From: JANXXV01 sp040002435
GTDB taxonomy: Bacteria; Acidobacteriota; Terriglobia; Bryobacterales; Bryobacteraceae
DNA length: 13,722 nucleotides
Direction of reading: 5' to 3'
Assembly (NCBI GenBank): GCA_040002435.1
Contig: JBDUEM010000209.1
Span: 1 to 13,722 of the forward strand
The notes beneath the pieces were generated by a model. That model saw nothing but the letters and a program-made list of their open reading frames with translations. It was not told where the DNA came from and made no database searches. Position 1 is the first letter of the stretch. Every line of letters starts with the position of its first letter. Positions 6,368 to 13,722 of the stretch are shown here, in pieces. Both the position numbers and the translations under genes were made by a program.

Positions 6368-9315
6368 CAGAATGCCTGCCCCAATGAGAAATGAAATTGA
6401 AAGTGGCTGATCTGCTGTTGGGTAATGAGACTCGGCAGGAGCGAAGGGTCTCCGTAGAGCTGATCGCGCGAACCTTTGTAACCCGAGAAATTCGGTGGAT
6501 TGAGGGAATAACCCAGATCGATGCGAATCGGCCCGACCGGAGTGCGGTAGCGGATACCGAAGCCGAGGGCGTGGACCATGTAGTTGAAGTCTGTGATGTC
6601 CTTCTGGTTGTAGCGGAACGAAACTTTCCCCAACTGCGAATAGACGTTGCCGGCGTCGTGGAAGACCACGCCGCGAAGGTTATCTCCAATCAAAGGAAAC
6701 CGCAACTCCACGTTGTTGAGCAGCAGGGCAGTGCCGCCGATGGGGAAGCCGGTAATGAGGTCGCGCGGTCCGGCCTGGTTGTCAGGAAATCCGCGGTGCG
6801 AGGACGAGCCGCCGGCAAAGAAGCGCTCCGGCAAAGGGATTTCCACGGTGCTCAATTTCGTTTCGACACCGAAGCTGGTGGACCTGGCCAGGACGACGTC
6901 CCGCGTAATCCTGTGATAGGTGGAATTGCGGCCCAGAACGCGGGTGAAGGTGGTCTTGGTTCCGAAGAAGTTGGTGGCAAAAGCGGCATCCAGGGAGTTG
7001 TAGATGCCTTTTCGCGAATCGCTCGGATCGTCCCGGCGATCCTGGACGAATGTTGCGGAGGCGATTGTCAGTTGTACAGGCTGCGAGAGGATGGGAATGA
7101 GAGCCGGCGAGATCTGCAGGGAATTCTGATCGACGCTTACGTGCCGGTATCCAACCCGGTATTGGACCGTGTTAGCCTTGGTAAGCTTCTGCCCCAACTG
7201 CACGAAGCCCTCCTGCCTCTTGGCGTGGAAGGTGGTGATATCGCGGGAATCGTCATAGATGCCCGTGAAGCTGAGGTTCACTCTATCGTCACCCTTGAAC
7301 TGCGGCGCAACATAGCTGAATACGACGCGCTTCTGGATATTAGAAAGCCTGGTGAGGATGCTGGCCGTGTGGCCGAGTCCAAAGGCATTCGAGCGGTTGA
7401 TGCCGAACGAAACACGCGGACTGAAGCCGGGCGCTCCGGCCGGAGAATCGAAGGTGGACGGCGTGCCGCTGCCAATCCGTCCCACCTGCGCGCCTATACC
7501 ACCTACGATGGAATACTTTCGTCCTTCCTCCAGCCGGTAGAGCACGTTTTTGTAATCTTCATCGCCGTCGGGATTCTGGAGCGCGACATCGACGCGCGCG
7601 AAGATGCCCAAATCGTACAGGCGCCGCTGGCTGTCGGTCATACTCGATTGCGAAAGAGGCTCGCCGGGGTTCAGATTGCGAATCCGGTTGCGGACGAGGT
7701 CCGGGTCGGTTGCTTTCAGGCCGCTCACCAGCACATCCCGCACAAACTGCCGGTCGCCTTCCTGAATCACAAACTTGACGTCCATCTGATTGGGGCCGGC
7801 GGAGGGTGCGATTGTCGAATCGAAGGCGGCGTCCGGGAATCCGCGGTTGAAATAGTAGTTGAGAACCGTTTCCTGGTCGTTGACGACGTTCAGATCGCTG
7901 TAGGGCTGCCCCTCACTCGAACGTAGCAGCCCCTGGATTTCCTCCAAATATTCCTTTCGAACTCCCTCCAAATCCAGCTTCCCGACGGTGATCTGGGGGC
8001 CCTCTTTGATCTTCAGGAAAACGGCCACGTCGTCCGTTTTGCCTTTGTAGTCGTCTTCGGTGGAGGAGGCTACCTCCACATCCCGAAAACCGTTGGACTC
8101 GTAAAGATCCTTGATCGCGTTGACATCGCGTTTCAAATAGGAGCTGCTGTAACGGCCGTGACGGAACTGCAGCAGATTGGCCGGGGTCAGATACATGCGC
8201 TCGCGGAGGGTTGGGGTGGTGAAGTACTTGTTTCCGCTGATCTCGATGGCCACCAACTTATGACGGTCTCCGCGGTCGATCAGGTACTCGATTACCTGTT
8301 CGTGCTTATCGTTGGTGGTCATGTCGAAATTGACATCGGAATCGAAGTAGCCCTTCGACTCCATGAACTCCGAGATGTTCCGTTTGCCCTCCATGAGGAG
8401 GTCTTTGTCCACGGACTGTTCCTGATAAATAGGGACGAGCTGTTTCAATTTTCCGGTGGAAACTTTGGCTCCGGCAACCTCGACAAGAACCCTTGAGCCC
8501 CCGTCCACATCCAGGACCGGGACCACGCGATTGCTATCCTCCTGATAGTTCATCTGATCCAGGGTGACTTTCGCCATCAGGAAGTCTTTCTTTTGATAGG
8601 ACCGGCGGATGCGGTCCAGACCGTTCTGCACGCGGGCATCTGTCGCCGACGCCCAATCACCGAAACCCAGGAACTTACGCCAGCGGGCGGCCTTGATGAT
8701 CTGATCTACAGGGCGGCCAGGATTCCCCTTCACCACCGGCGTGGTAAACCTGGCGCGGTTTCCCGATTCCACTGAAAAGTGGACGTCGATCTGCTGCGAA
8801 GGCCGCATCAACTTTTCCGACGCCACCGTGGCCTGGTAAAAGCCGTTCGCCCGCAACACTTCGAGGAGGCTCTCCACGGCCCTTCTGACCTGCGATTCCG
8901 AGAATGGATTCCCCAACTGCAGTTTTGTGGCGGTGGCGAGTTGTCCCGCGTTGGGCGGTTCGGGAACGCCGGTGACGGTAACCTCGCGGATGAACACGGT
9001 GCTTACCGTGATGAACTTCAGGGCCACACCCTCGCCGGACATTTCCGCGTCCACGGTGATGTCCTGGTAGCGTCCGGTAGCGTAAAGCTGGCTAATGGCT
9101 AGGCGGACATCCTCCATACGAAGCGGCTGTCCCACGGTTAAGACGACTTTCTTTTGCAGTTCGACCGGCAGAAGTGGCTGTGCGGCAGGCTCGAAAGCGA
9201 TCGCGACGATCCTTTTGCCTTCAAAATCGCCCGGGCTGGCCGCGAGCGGCGAGAGATGAGTACTTGCCAACAACGCCAGCAGGATCAGCGGCCATCTGCC
9301 GGATCTAAAATGCAC
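6367..9315 (-). CDS. Omp85-family outer-membrane assembly protein (TamA/BamA-like)
   Basis: A 982-residue outer-membrane protein. Residues 1-27 are a signal peptide (basic start, then LILLALLASTHLSPLAAS). About seven POTRA-like units follow, at roughly 34-104, 108-183, 186-273, 275-348, 351-438, 441-519 and 522-597. The clearest show the (V/I)-x-(V/I)-x-G-x strand followed by two helices, such as REVTVTGV, LVAIEISGNKYF and VRDVLVSGL. The 16-strand barrel runs from about 600 to the end. It carries the loop-6 RGF signature at 841-843 with GPR at 849-851, and closes with QFHFSLGQAF, whose terminal Phe is the outer-membrane beta-signal. Known: Omp85 proteins insert barrels into the outer membrane. 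Placement beside tamB favours a TamA role. However, TamA usually has three POTRA units and BamA five, so a BamA-type assignment is possible and I give no symbol. The start is a GTG with no Shine-Dalgarno sequence; a TAA lies ten codons upstream in frame. Confidence 0.92.
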   Translation of the reverse strand: MHFRSGRWPLILLALLASTHLSPLAASPGDFEGKRIVAIAFEPAAQPLLPVELQKKVVLTVGQPLRMEDVRLAISQLYATGRYQDITVDAEMSGEGVALKFITVSTVFIREVTVTGVPEPPNAGQLATATKLQLGNPFSESQVRRAVESLLEVLRANGFYQATVASEKLMRPSQQIDVHFSVESGNRARFTTPVVKGNPGRPVDQIIKAARWRKFLGFGDWASATDARVQNGLDRIRRSYQKKDFLMAKVTLDQMNYQEDSNRVVPVLDVDGGSRVLVEVAGAKVSTGKLKQLVPIYQEQSVDKDLLMEGKRNISEFMESKGYFDSDVNFDMTTNDKHEQVIEYLIDRGDRHKLVAIEISGNKYFTTPTLRERMYLTPANLLQFRHGRYSSSYLKRDVNAIKDLYESNGFRDVEVASSTEDDYKGKTDDVAVFLKIKEGPQITVGKLDLEGVRKEYLEEIQGLLRSSEGQPYSDLNVVNDQETVLNYYFNRGFPDAAFDSTIAPSAGPNQMDVKFVIQEGDRQFVRDVLVSGLKATDPDLVRNRIRNLNPGEPLSQSSMTDSQRRLYDLGIFARVDVALQNPDGDEDYKNVLYRLEEGRKYSIVGGIGAQVGRIGSGTPSTFDSPAGAPGFSPRVSFGINRSNAFGLGHTASILTRLSNIQKRVVFSYVAPQFKGDDRVNLSFTGIYDDSRDITTFHAKRQEGFVQLGQKLTKANTVQYRVGYRHVSVDQNSLQISPALIPILSQPVQLTIASATFVQDRRDDPSDSRKGIYNSLDAAFATNFFGTKTTFTRVLGRNSTYHRITRDVVLARSTSFGVETKLSTVEIPLPERFFAGGSSSHRGFPDNQAGPRDLITGFPIGGTALLLNNVELRFPLIGDNLRGVVFHDAGNVYSQLGKVSFRYNQKDITDFNYMVHALGFGIRYRTPVGPIRIDLGYSLNPPNFSGYKGSRDQLYGDPSLLPSLITQQQISHFQFHFSLGQAF

Positions 9316-9323
9316 TAGGGACC

Positions 9324-9329
9324 ATTTTA
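9324..9329 (-). promoter_or_regulatory. candidate -10 box for the Omp85 cassette
   Basis: The minus strand reads TAAAAT, five of six consensus bases, ending eight bases before the GTG start. No good -35 is visible. If real, transcription would begin within about two bases of the start codon, a nearly leaderless message. This would fit the missing ribosome binding site. Weak evidence. Confidence 0.25.
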
Positions 9330-9340
9330 ACGCAATGCGC

Positions 9341-9349
9341 TGTTACCAT
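9341..9349 (+). promoter_or_regulatory. candidate extended -10 for the thiF-like gene
   Basis: TGTTACCAT fits an extended -10 (TG, one base, then TACCAT with four of six consensus bases), which would start transcription near 9356, before the ATG at 9373. No clear -35 is seen. The 57-base gap between the divergent genes must hold promoters for both directions, which is the main reason to propose this. Confidence 0.22.
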
Positions 9350-9372
9350 CGAGGTTGAAAGCGCTCATCAGT

Positions 9373-10395
9373 ATGACGCCAAATGCCCGCGAGCGTTACT
9401 CGCGCCAGATCCGGTTCGAGGGAATAGGGGAAGAAGGACAACGGCTTCTACTGAAATCCCGGGTGGCAATTGTAGGCTGCGGCGCCCTGGGAACGTTTCA
9501 CGCGGGCGCGCTGGCGCGGGCGGGAATCGGGAAGCTGACCATTATCGACCGGGACTACGTGGAGCTGAGCAATCTGCAGCGCCAGTGGTTGTTTGACGAA
9601 GCCGACGTGGAGCAGGCGCTGCCCAAAGCCATTGCGGCGGCCAGACAATTGAAACAAATCAACAGCGATTGCGAGGTTGAGCCGGCCGTCGCGGATTTGA
9701 CGCCTGAGAACGCGGACGATTTGCTGGCCGGTGCGGACCTCATCCTGGACGGAACCGACAATTTCGAGACCCGATACCTGGTGAACGATTACGCCGTCAG
9801 CAAGGGCATTCCCTGGATTTACGGCGCCGCCGTGGGCAGTTACGGGCTGACAATGCCCGTGATTCCGGGGCAGACGTCCTGTTTGAGCTGCGTCTATCCG
9901 AAGCCGCCCTCGGGCGCGCAGCCGACTTGCGAGACGGCTGGTGTACTGGGATCCATCACGGCGATTATCGGCGCGATTCAAGTGGCCGATGCGCTGAAGA
10001 TTCTGAGCGGGCACAGGGAGGAACTCGCCCGCCGCATCACTACGATGGATGTTTGGAACGGGACTGTCCGCCAGGTAGGTCAACCGCAGCGCGACCCCGC
10101 ATGCAGTGCCTGTGGAACCGGCGAATACCCGTATCTGCGCGGCACAAAACGCGCTCCGGTCAGTTTGTGCGGGAGGAATGCAGTGCAGATTCATGAGCGA
10201 ACGCGGCCGCTCGACCTGCGGGTGCTCCAGGCGCAGTTGACGCCCCTGGGGGACGTGCGGGCCAACGAGTTCGCCCTGCGCTTTTTCCTGGCGCCTTACG
10301 AAATGACTGTGTTCCCGGATGGCCGGGCGATCATCAAGGGGACCACGGACATCGGGATCGCCCGCAGCCTGTACGCCCGGTACATCGGAGCCTAG
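9373..10395 (+). CDS. ThiF/MoeB-type E1-like adenylyltransferase
   Basis: A 340-residue protein of the family that adenylates the C-terminal glycine of a small sulfur-carrier protein (ThiS or MoaD) for thiazole or molybdopterin synthesis. Seen: the family opening RYSRQIRFEGIGEEGQ, the nucleotide-binding GCGALG at 35-40, Asp59/Asp61, NLQRQ at 67-71, Lys85, TDN at 128-130, two CxxC zinc pairs (170/173 and 244/247), and Cys186 in TCETAGVLG, where ThiF has its persulfide-linked cysteine. The last 75 or so residues form a small domain found in longer ThiF/MoeB proteins, with YEMTVFPDGRAII and ARSLYARYIG; it is not a rhodanese domain. I chose the ATG at 9373; a TTG 18 bases earlier is possible, but the family normally begins near here. 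No thiS, moaD or thiG is in the window, so pathway and partner stay open. The next gene follows after 22 bases and may be co-transcribed. Confidence 0.88.
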   Translation: MTPNARERYSRQIRFEGIGEEGQRLLLKSRVAIVGCGALGTFHAGALARAGIGKLTIIDRDYVELSNLQRQWLFDEADVEQALPKAIAAARQLKQINSDCEVEPAVADLTPENADDLLAGADLILDGTDNFETRYLVNDYAVSKGIPWIYGAAVGSYGLTMPVIPGQTSCLSCVYPKPPSGAQPTCETAGVLGSITAIIGAIQVADALKILSGHREELARRITTMDVWNGTVRQVGQPQRDPACSACGTGEYPYLRGTKRAPVSLCGRNAVQIHERTRPLDLRVLQAQLTPLGDVRANEFALRFFLAPYEMTVFPDGRAIIKGTTDIGIARSLYARYIGA

Positions 10396-10417
10396 CTGCA
10401 AACGTTAGAATAGGCCG

Positions 10418-11389
10418 TTGGCCTTCCAGCGCGCATTGATTACCGGCATCACCGGCCAGGACGGATCATATCTGGCCGAATTGCTGCTGTCGAAAGGGTA
10501 CGAAGTGCACGGACTCGTGCGCCCGGAGTCCACGCAGAAGCCGAGCCTTCTGCTTCCGTTTCTGGACCGGATTACGCTGCATCGGCCAGCGCTGGAAAAC
10601 AGCCGGGAGATCGCGCAATGCATTGCCGCCATCGAACCGCACGAATGCTATCACCTTGCCGCGCATACGTTTGTAAGTTATTCGCTCGAAGATGAGTTCT
10701 CCGCGGTACAAGCGAACATTACCGGTACGCACAACGTGCTTGCGGCCGTGAAGAGCGCCGCGCCGGCGTGCAGGTTCTGCTTCGCCGGATCCAGCGAGAT
10801 GTTCGGTAACCCGGAAGAATCGCCCCAGAGCGAGGCGACGCGATTCCGCCCGAGATCGATCTATGGGATCACGAAAGTGGCCGGTTTTGAATTGACCAAA
10901 AACTACAGGGAAGCGTCCGGTATCCATGCAAGCAGCGCCATCCTCTACAACCACGAATCTCCGCGGCGGGGCCTCGAGTTTGTTACGCGAAAGATTTCCC
11001 ATGGAGTCGCGCAGATTGCTGGCGGGAGCCTGCAGCGGCTGGAGTTGGGGAACCTGGATGCGGAGCGCGATTGGGGCCATGCGGCCGAGTACGTTGAGGC
11101 GATGTGGCGAATACTGCAGCAGGACCAGCCGGGCGATTACGTGCTGGCGACGGGGAAAACGCACACCGTTCGCGAATTCGTGGAAATTGCCTTCGCAGCC
11201 GCCGGGCTCAACTATGAACGGTATGTGTCCGTGAATCCCCATCTGTTGCGGCCAGCCGAGGACCGTCAATTGGTAGGCGACGCGTCCAAGGCATGGGAGC
11301 AACTGCAGTGGCGTCCGGTGACACAATTTTCGGATCTGGTGCGCGAGATGGTGGAATCGGATTGCCGGTTGTTACAGGCACAACTTTAG
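10418..11389 (+). CDS. gmd: GDP-mannose 4,6-dehydratase-like SDR
   Basis: A 323-residue extended short-chain dehydrogenase. Gmd converts GDP-mannose to GDP-4-keto-6-deoxymannose, the entry to GDP-fucose, GDP-rhamnose and related sugars for surface glycans. Seen: the Rossmann motif TGITGQDGSYL at 9-19, GSSEMFG at 124-130 (Ser/Glu catalytic pair), Tyr149 and Lys153 in YGITK, the Gmd hallmark NHESPRRG at 178-185 with EFVTRKIS after it, and RDWGHA at 217-222. The NADP-binding side is unusual: the RRxS loop after the second strand is replaced by RPEST, the GDL(S/T)D segment reads RPALEN, and a loop common near residue 270 is absent, so the protein is shorter than the usual 340-375. The start is the TTG at 10418; no ATG or GTG fits ahead of the Rossmann strand. 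I am sure of the family and fairly sure of the reaction. No GDP-fucose or rhamnose synthase lies beside it in the window. Confidence 0.85.
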   Translation: MAFQRALITGITGQDGSYLAELLLSKGYEVHGLVRPESTQKPSLLLPFLDRITLHRPALENSREIAQCIAAIEPHECYHLAAHTFVSYSLEDEFSAVQANITGTHNVLAAVKSAAPACRFCFAGSSEMFGNPEESPQSEATRFRPRSIYGITKVAGFELTKNYREASGIHASSAILYNHESPRRGLEFVTRKISHGVAQIAGGSLQRLELGNLDAERDWGHAAEYVEAMWRILQQDQPGDYVLATGKTHTVREFVEIAFAAAGLNYERYVSVNPHLLRPAEDRQLVGDASKAWEQLQWRPVTQFSDLVREMVESDCRLLQAQL

Positions 11390-11449
11390 ACAGATTAATC
11401 TTATCCATGCTTTGCTATCGGATATCAGCCCCTCGCCGAAGACTAGTAT
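11390..11449. other. intergenic gap between gmd and the propeller gene
   Basis: Sixty bases, AT-richer than the surrounding genes. It holds a perfect ten-base palindrome AGATTAATCT at 11392-11401, right after the gmd stop. I see no hairpin terminator with a T-run and no convincing promoter pair. A promoter for the propeller gene probably lies here, but I cannot place it. Confidence 0.4.
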
Positions 11450-13722
11450 GTGAGAAGTCCTATCGTCCTCTGTCTGGGAGCCGCGGCTCTTTTTTCGTCC
11501 GTCTACGCGGCAGGTCCCGGAAATCCCTTGCCCGTATTTTTCTTCGAGAACAATGGGCGGCTAGTAGCGCGCACACCGGAAATTGCCGCGTCGTTCTCTG
11601 CGGGCGGAGTTGATTTGCGATTGCACGGGGCCGATCTTCGGATGACTTTTGAGGGTGCCAATGCGGAAGCGCTGGTGAGCGCGGAGCGTCCTCTAGCCGC
11701 CAGGGCGAATTTCCTTACAGGAGACGACCCGGAACGCTGGCGGGTAAACGTCGAGCTATTTCAGACAGTTCGATACAGGGGTCTCTATCCGGGTATCGAT
11801 ATGACGTACGGCGGTACAGGGCGGCGGCTGAAATCCGAGTTCATCGTCGCGCCGGTCGCCAACCCGCGACTGGTGCGGATGAGCTATTCCGGATTCAAAG
11901 AAATGTTCATCGATGGCGACGGCCGTCTTGTTTTCAGATTCGAAAGCGGGGAACTGCGGGATGACGCGCCGGAAGTTCATCAGCTTCGCGGGGGCCGACA
12001 GGTTTCCGTGCCATGCCGGTATGAACTGCACGGCAACGGGTCCGTTGGCTTCGCACTGGGACCATACGACCCTTCGTTGGAACTGATTATCGACCCCGTG
12101 CTTTCCTACAGCACCTATTTGGGAGGATCGGGCTTCGACGCAATCACCGGAATTGCGGTGGATTCCTCGGGCAACGCATACGTGGCCGGCTATACGGATT
12201 CTTTGGATTTTCCCATCGCGGGCGCCATTCAGGGTGGAACCGGCGGGGGCGTGGATGCGTTTGTGGCCAAGCTCAACCCGGCGGGAAATGCTCTTCTTTA
12301 CGCCACTTATATTGGCGGGTCGGGGGATGATCGCGCGCGCGGGCTCGCGCTTGATGCTTCGGGAAACGTGATTATTACCGGCAGCACCACGTCCTCGAAT
12401 TTTCCCAGGGTCGCCGCCTATCAGACAGCCCTTTCCGGTGGCCGGGATGCCTTTATCACCAAGCTGAATTCCGTGGGAAACGTTCTTGTCTTCAGCACCT
12501 ACTTTGGGGGCGCCGGTTACGACAGCGGCAACGCCATTGCCGCGGACAGCAGCGGAAGCGTATATATCGCCGGGGATACCTACTCGACGAACCTCCCCGT
12601 CCTTGGGCCGATGCAGTCCGTCAATGCGGGCAGGCAAGACGGTTTCGCTGCGAAGTTCAGTGCGGCCGGAGCACTGCAGTACAGTACGTATCTTGGCGGG
12701 GCGGGTGATGATCGGGCACTGGCCATCGCCGTGGACACCGCCGGCGCTGCCTACATTACGGGGAATACGACGTCCGCGAATTTCCCTGTCGCCAATGCAT
12801 TCCAGCCTGCAAACGCAGGCGGTCAGGACGCATTTGTCACCAAGTTAAACGCGGCCGGGAACGCCATCGTATACAGCACTTATTTGGGTGGATCGGGCGG
12901 GATCGCCGGTTACCCGGAGTCCGGGAATGGTATTGCCGTCGATGCGGCACTCAGCGCTTACGTTACCGGAGTGACCCACTCCGCCAATTTTCCCAAGCAA
13001 GGGGCGCTGCAGACCGGGCATGCCGGCGGCGGTCTGGACGCTTTCGTGTCCAAGTTCACTCCCGCCGGTTCTGCGCTTGTGTACAGCACGTTCCTCGGCG
13101 GGATCGGTCTGGATACCGCGACGGCTATTGCAGTGGATGCGGGAGGCATAGCTTATGTCACCGGGAACACGACGTCTCCGGACTTTCCGACGGTGAGCCC
13201 GATTCAGAGCGTGAAATCCGGGAGTATCGATGCGTTTGTGGTGGCAGTCGATTCCGCGGGAGCATCCCTGCTTTTCAGCACTTTCTTTGGCGGAAACTCG
13301 GGAGACGGGGGAACTGCGATAGCCCTCAATAGCTCCGGGAAGGTCTGGATTGCCGGTCAGACAACTTCCACGGATTTTCCGGTGCTTGGTCCGATCCAAG
13401 CGACTGGCTACTCGGAGGGCAATGGCTTTGCCGCCAGTATCGCCCAGGTCGTCATTCAGAAGGCCGTGATGTCAACGCCCGCTCCTGGGTCGGTCCTTTC
13501 CGGGGCTAGCGTAACGTTCACGTGGAATAACACCGGGGCCACGGCGTATGCGCTCGACGTTGGGACCACAGTAGGCGGCACCAATATCACCACTGGGAGC
13601 GTGGGTGCGGCGACGTCGAAGACGGTCAGCGGGATCCCGGTGAACGGAAGCACGATTTATGTGCGCTTATCCACCAGCATCTCCGGAGTATGGCAGTTCT
13701 TCGACTACACCTACACGGCTGC
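11450..13722 (+). CDS. secreted SBBP seven-bladed beta-propeller protein (3' end outside window)
   Basis: Open for 757 codons to the window edge. Residues 1-21 are a signal peptide (VRSPIVLCLGAAALFSSVYA, cut after VYA). Residues about 27-217 match the N-terminal domain that normally precedes SBBP repeats: FFENNGR, NFLTGDDPERWRVNV, YRGLYPGIDMTYGG, and LIIDPVLSYSTYLGG leading into blade one. Seven SBBP blades follow. After them (13469 on), a module begins STPAPGSVLSGASVTFTW and ends WQFFDYTYTA, common at the end of Solibacter secreted proteins. The start is the GTG at 11450, because an in-frame TAG lies one codon upstream and the signal peptide begins at once; the overlapping ATG is followed directly by TGA. 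The ribosome site is weak. Known: SBBP proteins are extracellular or surface proteins of unknown function, abundant in Acidobacteria and Planctomycetes. Ligand and role are unknown. Confidence 0.9.
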   Translation, partial: MRSPIVLCLGAAALFSSVYAAGPGNPLPVFFFENNGRLVARTPEIAASFSAGGVDLRLHGADLRMTFEGANAEALVSAERPLAARANFLTGDDPERWRVNVELFQTVRYRGLYPGIDMTYGGTGRRLKSEFIVAPVANPRLVRMSYSGFKEMFIDGDGRLVFRFESGELRDDAPEVHQLRGGRQVSVPCRYELHGNGSVGFALGPYDPSLELIIDPVLSYSTYLGGSGFDAITGIAVDSSGNAYVAGYTDSLDFPIAGAIQGGTGGGVDAFVAKLNPAGNALLYATYIGGSGDDRARGLALDASGNVIITGSTTSSNFPRVAAYQTALSGGRDAFITKLNSVGNVLVFSTYFGGAGYDSGNAIAADSSGSVYIAGDTYSTNLPVLGPMQSVNAGRQDGFAAKFSAAGALQYSTYLGGAGDDRALAIAVDTAGAAYITGNTTSANFPVANAFQPANAGGQDAFVTKLNAAGNAIVYSTYLGGSGGIAGYPESGNGIAVDAALSAYVTGVTHSANFPKQGALQTGHAGGGLDAFVSKFTPAGSALVYSTFLGGIGLDTATAIAVDAGGIAYVTGNTTSPDFPTVSPIQSVKSGSIDAFVVAVDSAGASLLFSTFFGGNSGDGGTAIALNSSGKVWIAGQTTSTDFPVLGPIQATGYSEGNGFAASIAQVVIQKAVMSTPAPGSVLSGASVTFTWNNTGATAYALDVGTTVGGTNITTGSVGAATSKTVSGIPVNGSTIYVRLSTSISGVWQFFDYTYTA
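12101..13456 (+). repeat. seven tandem SBBP blade repeats (protein-level)
   Basis: Blades begin at 12101, 12293, 12485, 12674, 12866, 13076 and 13268, so the periods are 192, 192, 189, 192, 210 and 192 bases (63-70 residues). Each opens with a (S/A)T(Y/F)xGG strand (STYLGG, ATYIGG, STYFGG, STYLGG, STYLGG, STFLGG, STFFGG), then usually an IAVD-x-x-G-x-x-(Y/W)-(V/I)-(T/A)-G strand, an S-x-(D/N)-(F/L)-P turn, and a closing D-(A/G)-F-V-x-K strand that decays in the last blade. The copies have diverged at the DNA level, so this is an old protein repeat. Seven copies equal one closed propeller. Confidence 0.93.

Noticed and set aside
6391..7926. 511-codon plus-strand open frame opposite the Omp85 gene
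   Set aside because: Striking in length, but the opposite strand encodes a full Omp85 barrel with signature motifs. The frame has no recognisable motif and is best explained by codon bias.
9448..10401. 317-codon minus-strand open frame opposite the thiF-like gene
   Set aside because: Antisense shadow; the plus strand carries all the ThiF motifs.
10466..11326. 286-codon minus-strand open frame opposite gmd
   Set aside because: Antisense shadow of a clear Gmd-family frame; no motif of its own.
11756..12637. 293-codon minus-strand open frame with repeating units, and a similar one at 12845-13399
   Set aside because: The apparent repeats are the reverse complement of the SBBP blades; the plus-strand protein with signal peptide and seven blades explains the whole region.
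12101..13456. Regular about 192-base periodicity considered as a DNA repeat array
   Set aside because: The period is a multiple of three, conservation is at the protein level, and there are no identical short repeats with unique spacers, so it is neither a CRISPR array nor satellite DNA.

Overview
This 13.7 kb, high-GC (roughly 60% by eye) window looks like chromosome from an acidobacterium of the Solibacter/Bryobacter type. The strongest hint is the right-hand gene, a secreted seven-bladed SBBP beta-propeller protein with an N-terminal domain and a C-terminal module that are typical of Solibacter proteins. A Gram-negative (diderm) envelope is certain, because an Omp85 barrel gene and tamB are both present. 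The genus call is inference.

Layout. Bases 1-664 (+) hold the 3' end of a GH92 alpha-mannosidase. Bases 722-1416 (+) hold a two-gene VapBC-type toxin-antitoxin pair, with a palindrome just ahead of the antitoxin. Bases 1429-9315 (-) form one tight cassette, transcribed leftwards: an Omp85/TamA-like outer-membrane protein with about seven POTRA units, a SurA-like periplasmic chaperone without a PPIase domain, a 1336-residue TamB, and a small DUF2103-like protein. Each junction overlaps by 1-4 bases (TGATG, GTGA, ATGA), which implies translational coupling. Divergent from the cassette, at 9373-11389 (+), are a ThiF/MoeB-type E1-like adenylyltransferase and a GDP-mannose 4,6-dehydratase-like SDR. 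Bases 11450-13722 (+) hold the SBBP propeller gene, which runs off the right edge.

How the genes work together. The Omp85 barrel, the SurA-like chaperone and TamB form a plausible envelope-assembly unit: chaperoning of outer-membrane clients, barrel insertion, and a periplasm-spanning TamB bridge. Why a small cytosolic DUF2103-like protein is coupled to them is unknown. The GH92 enzyme, the Gmd-like enzyme and the secreted propeller all relate to carbohydrate or cell-surface biology, but nothing in the sequence joins them into one pathway. The ThiF-like protein has no ThiS or MoaD partner in the window.

There is no gene-free stretch longer than about 60 bases. I saw no rRNA, tRNA, CRISPR array or insertion sequence. 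The most notable material is the cassette, for its extra POTRA units, its PPIase-less SurA and its extra fourth gene. I do not claim a wholly new system.
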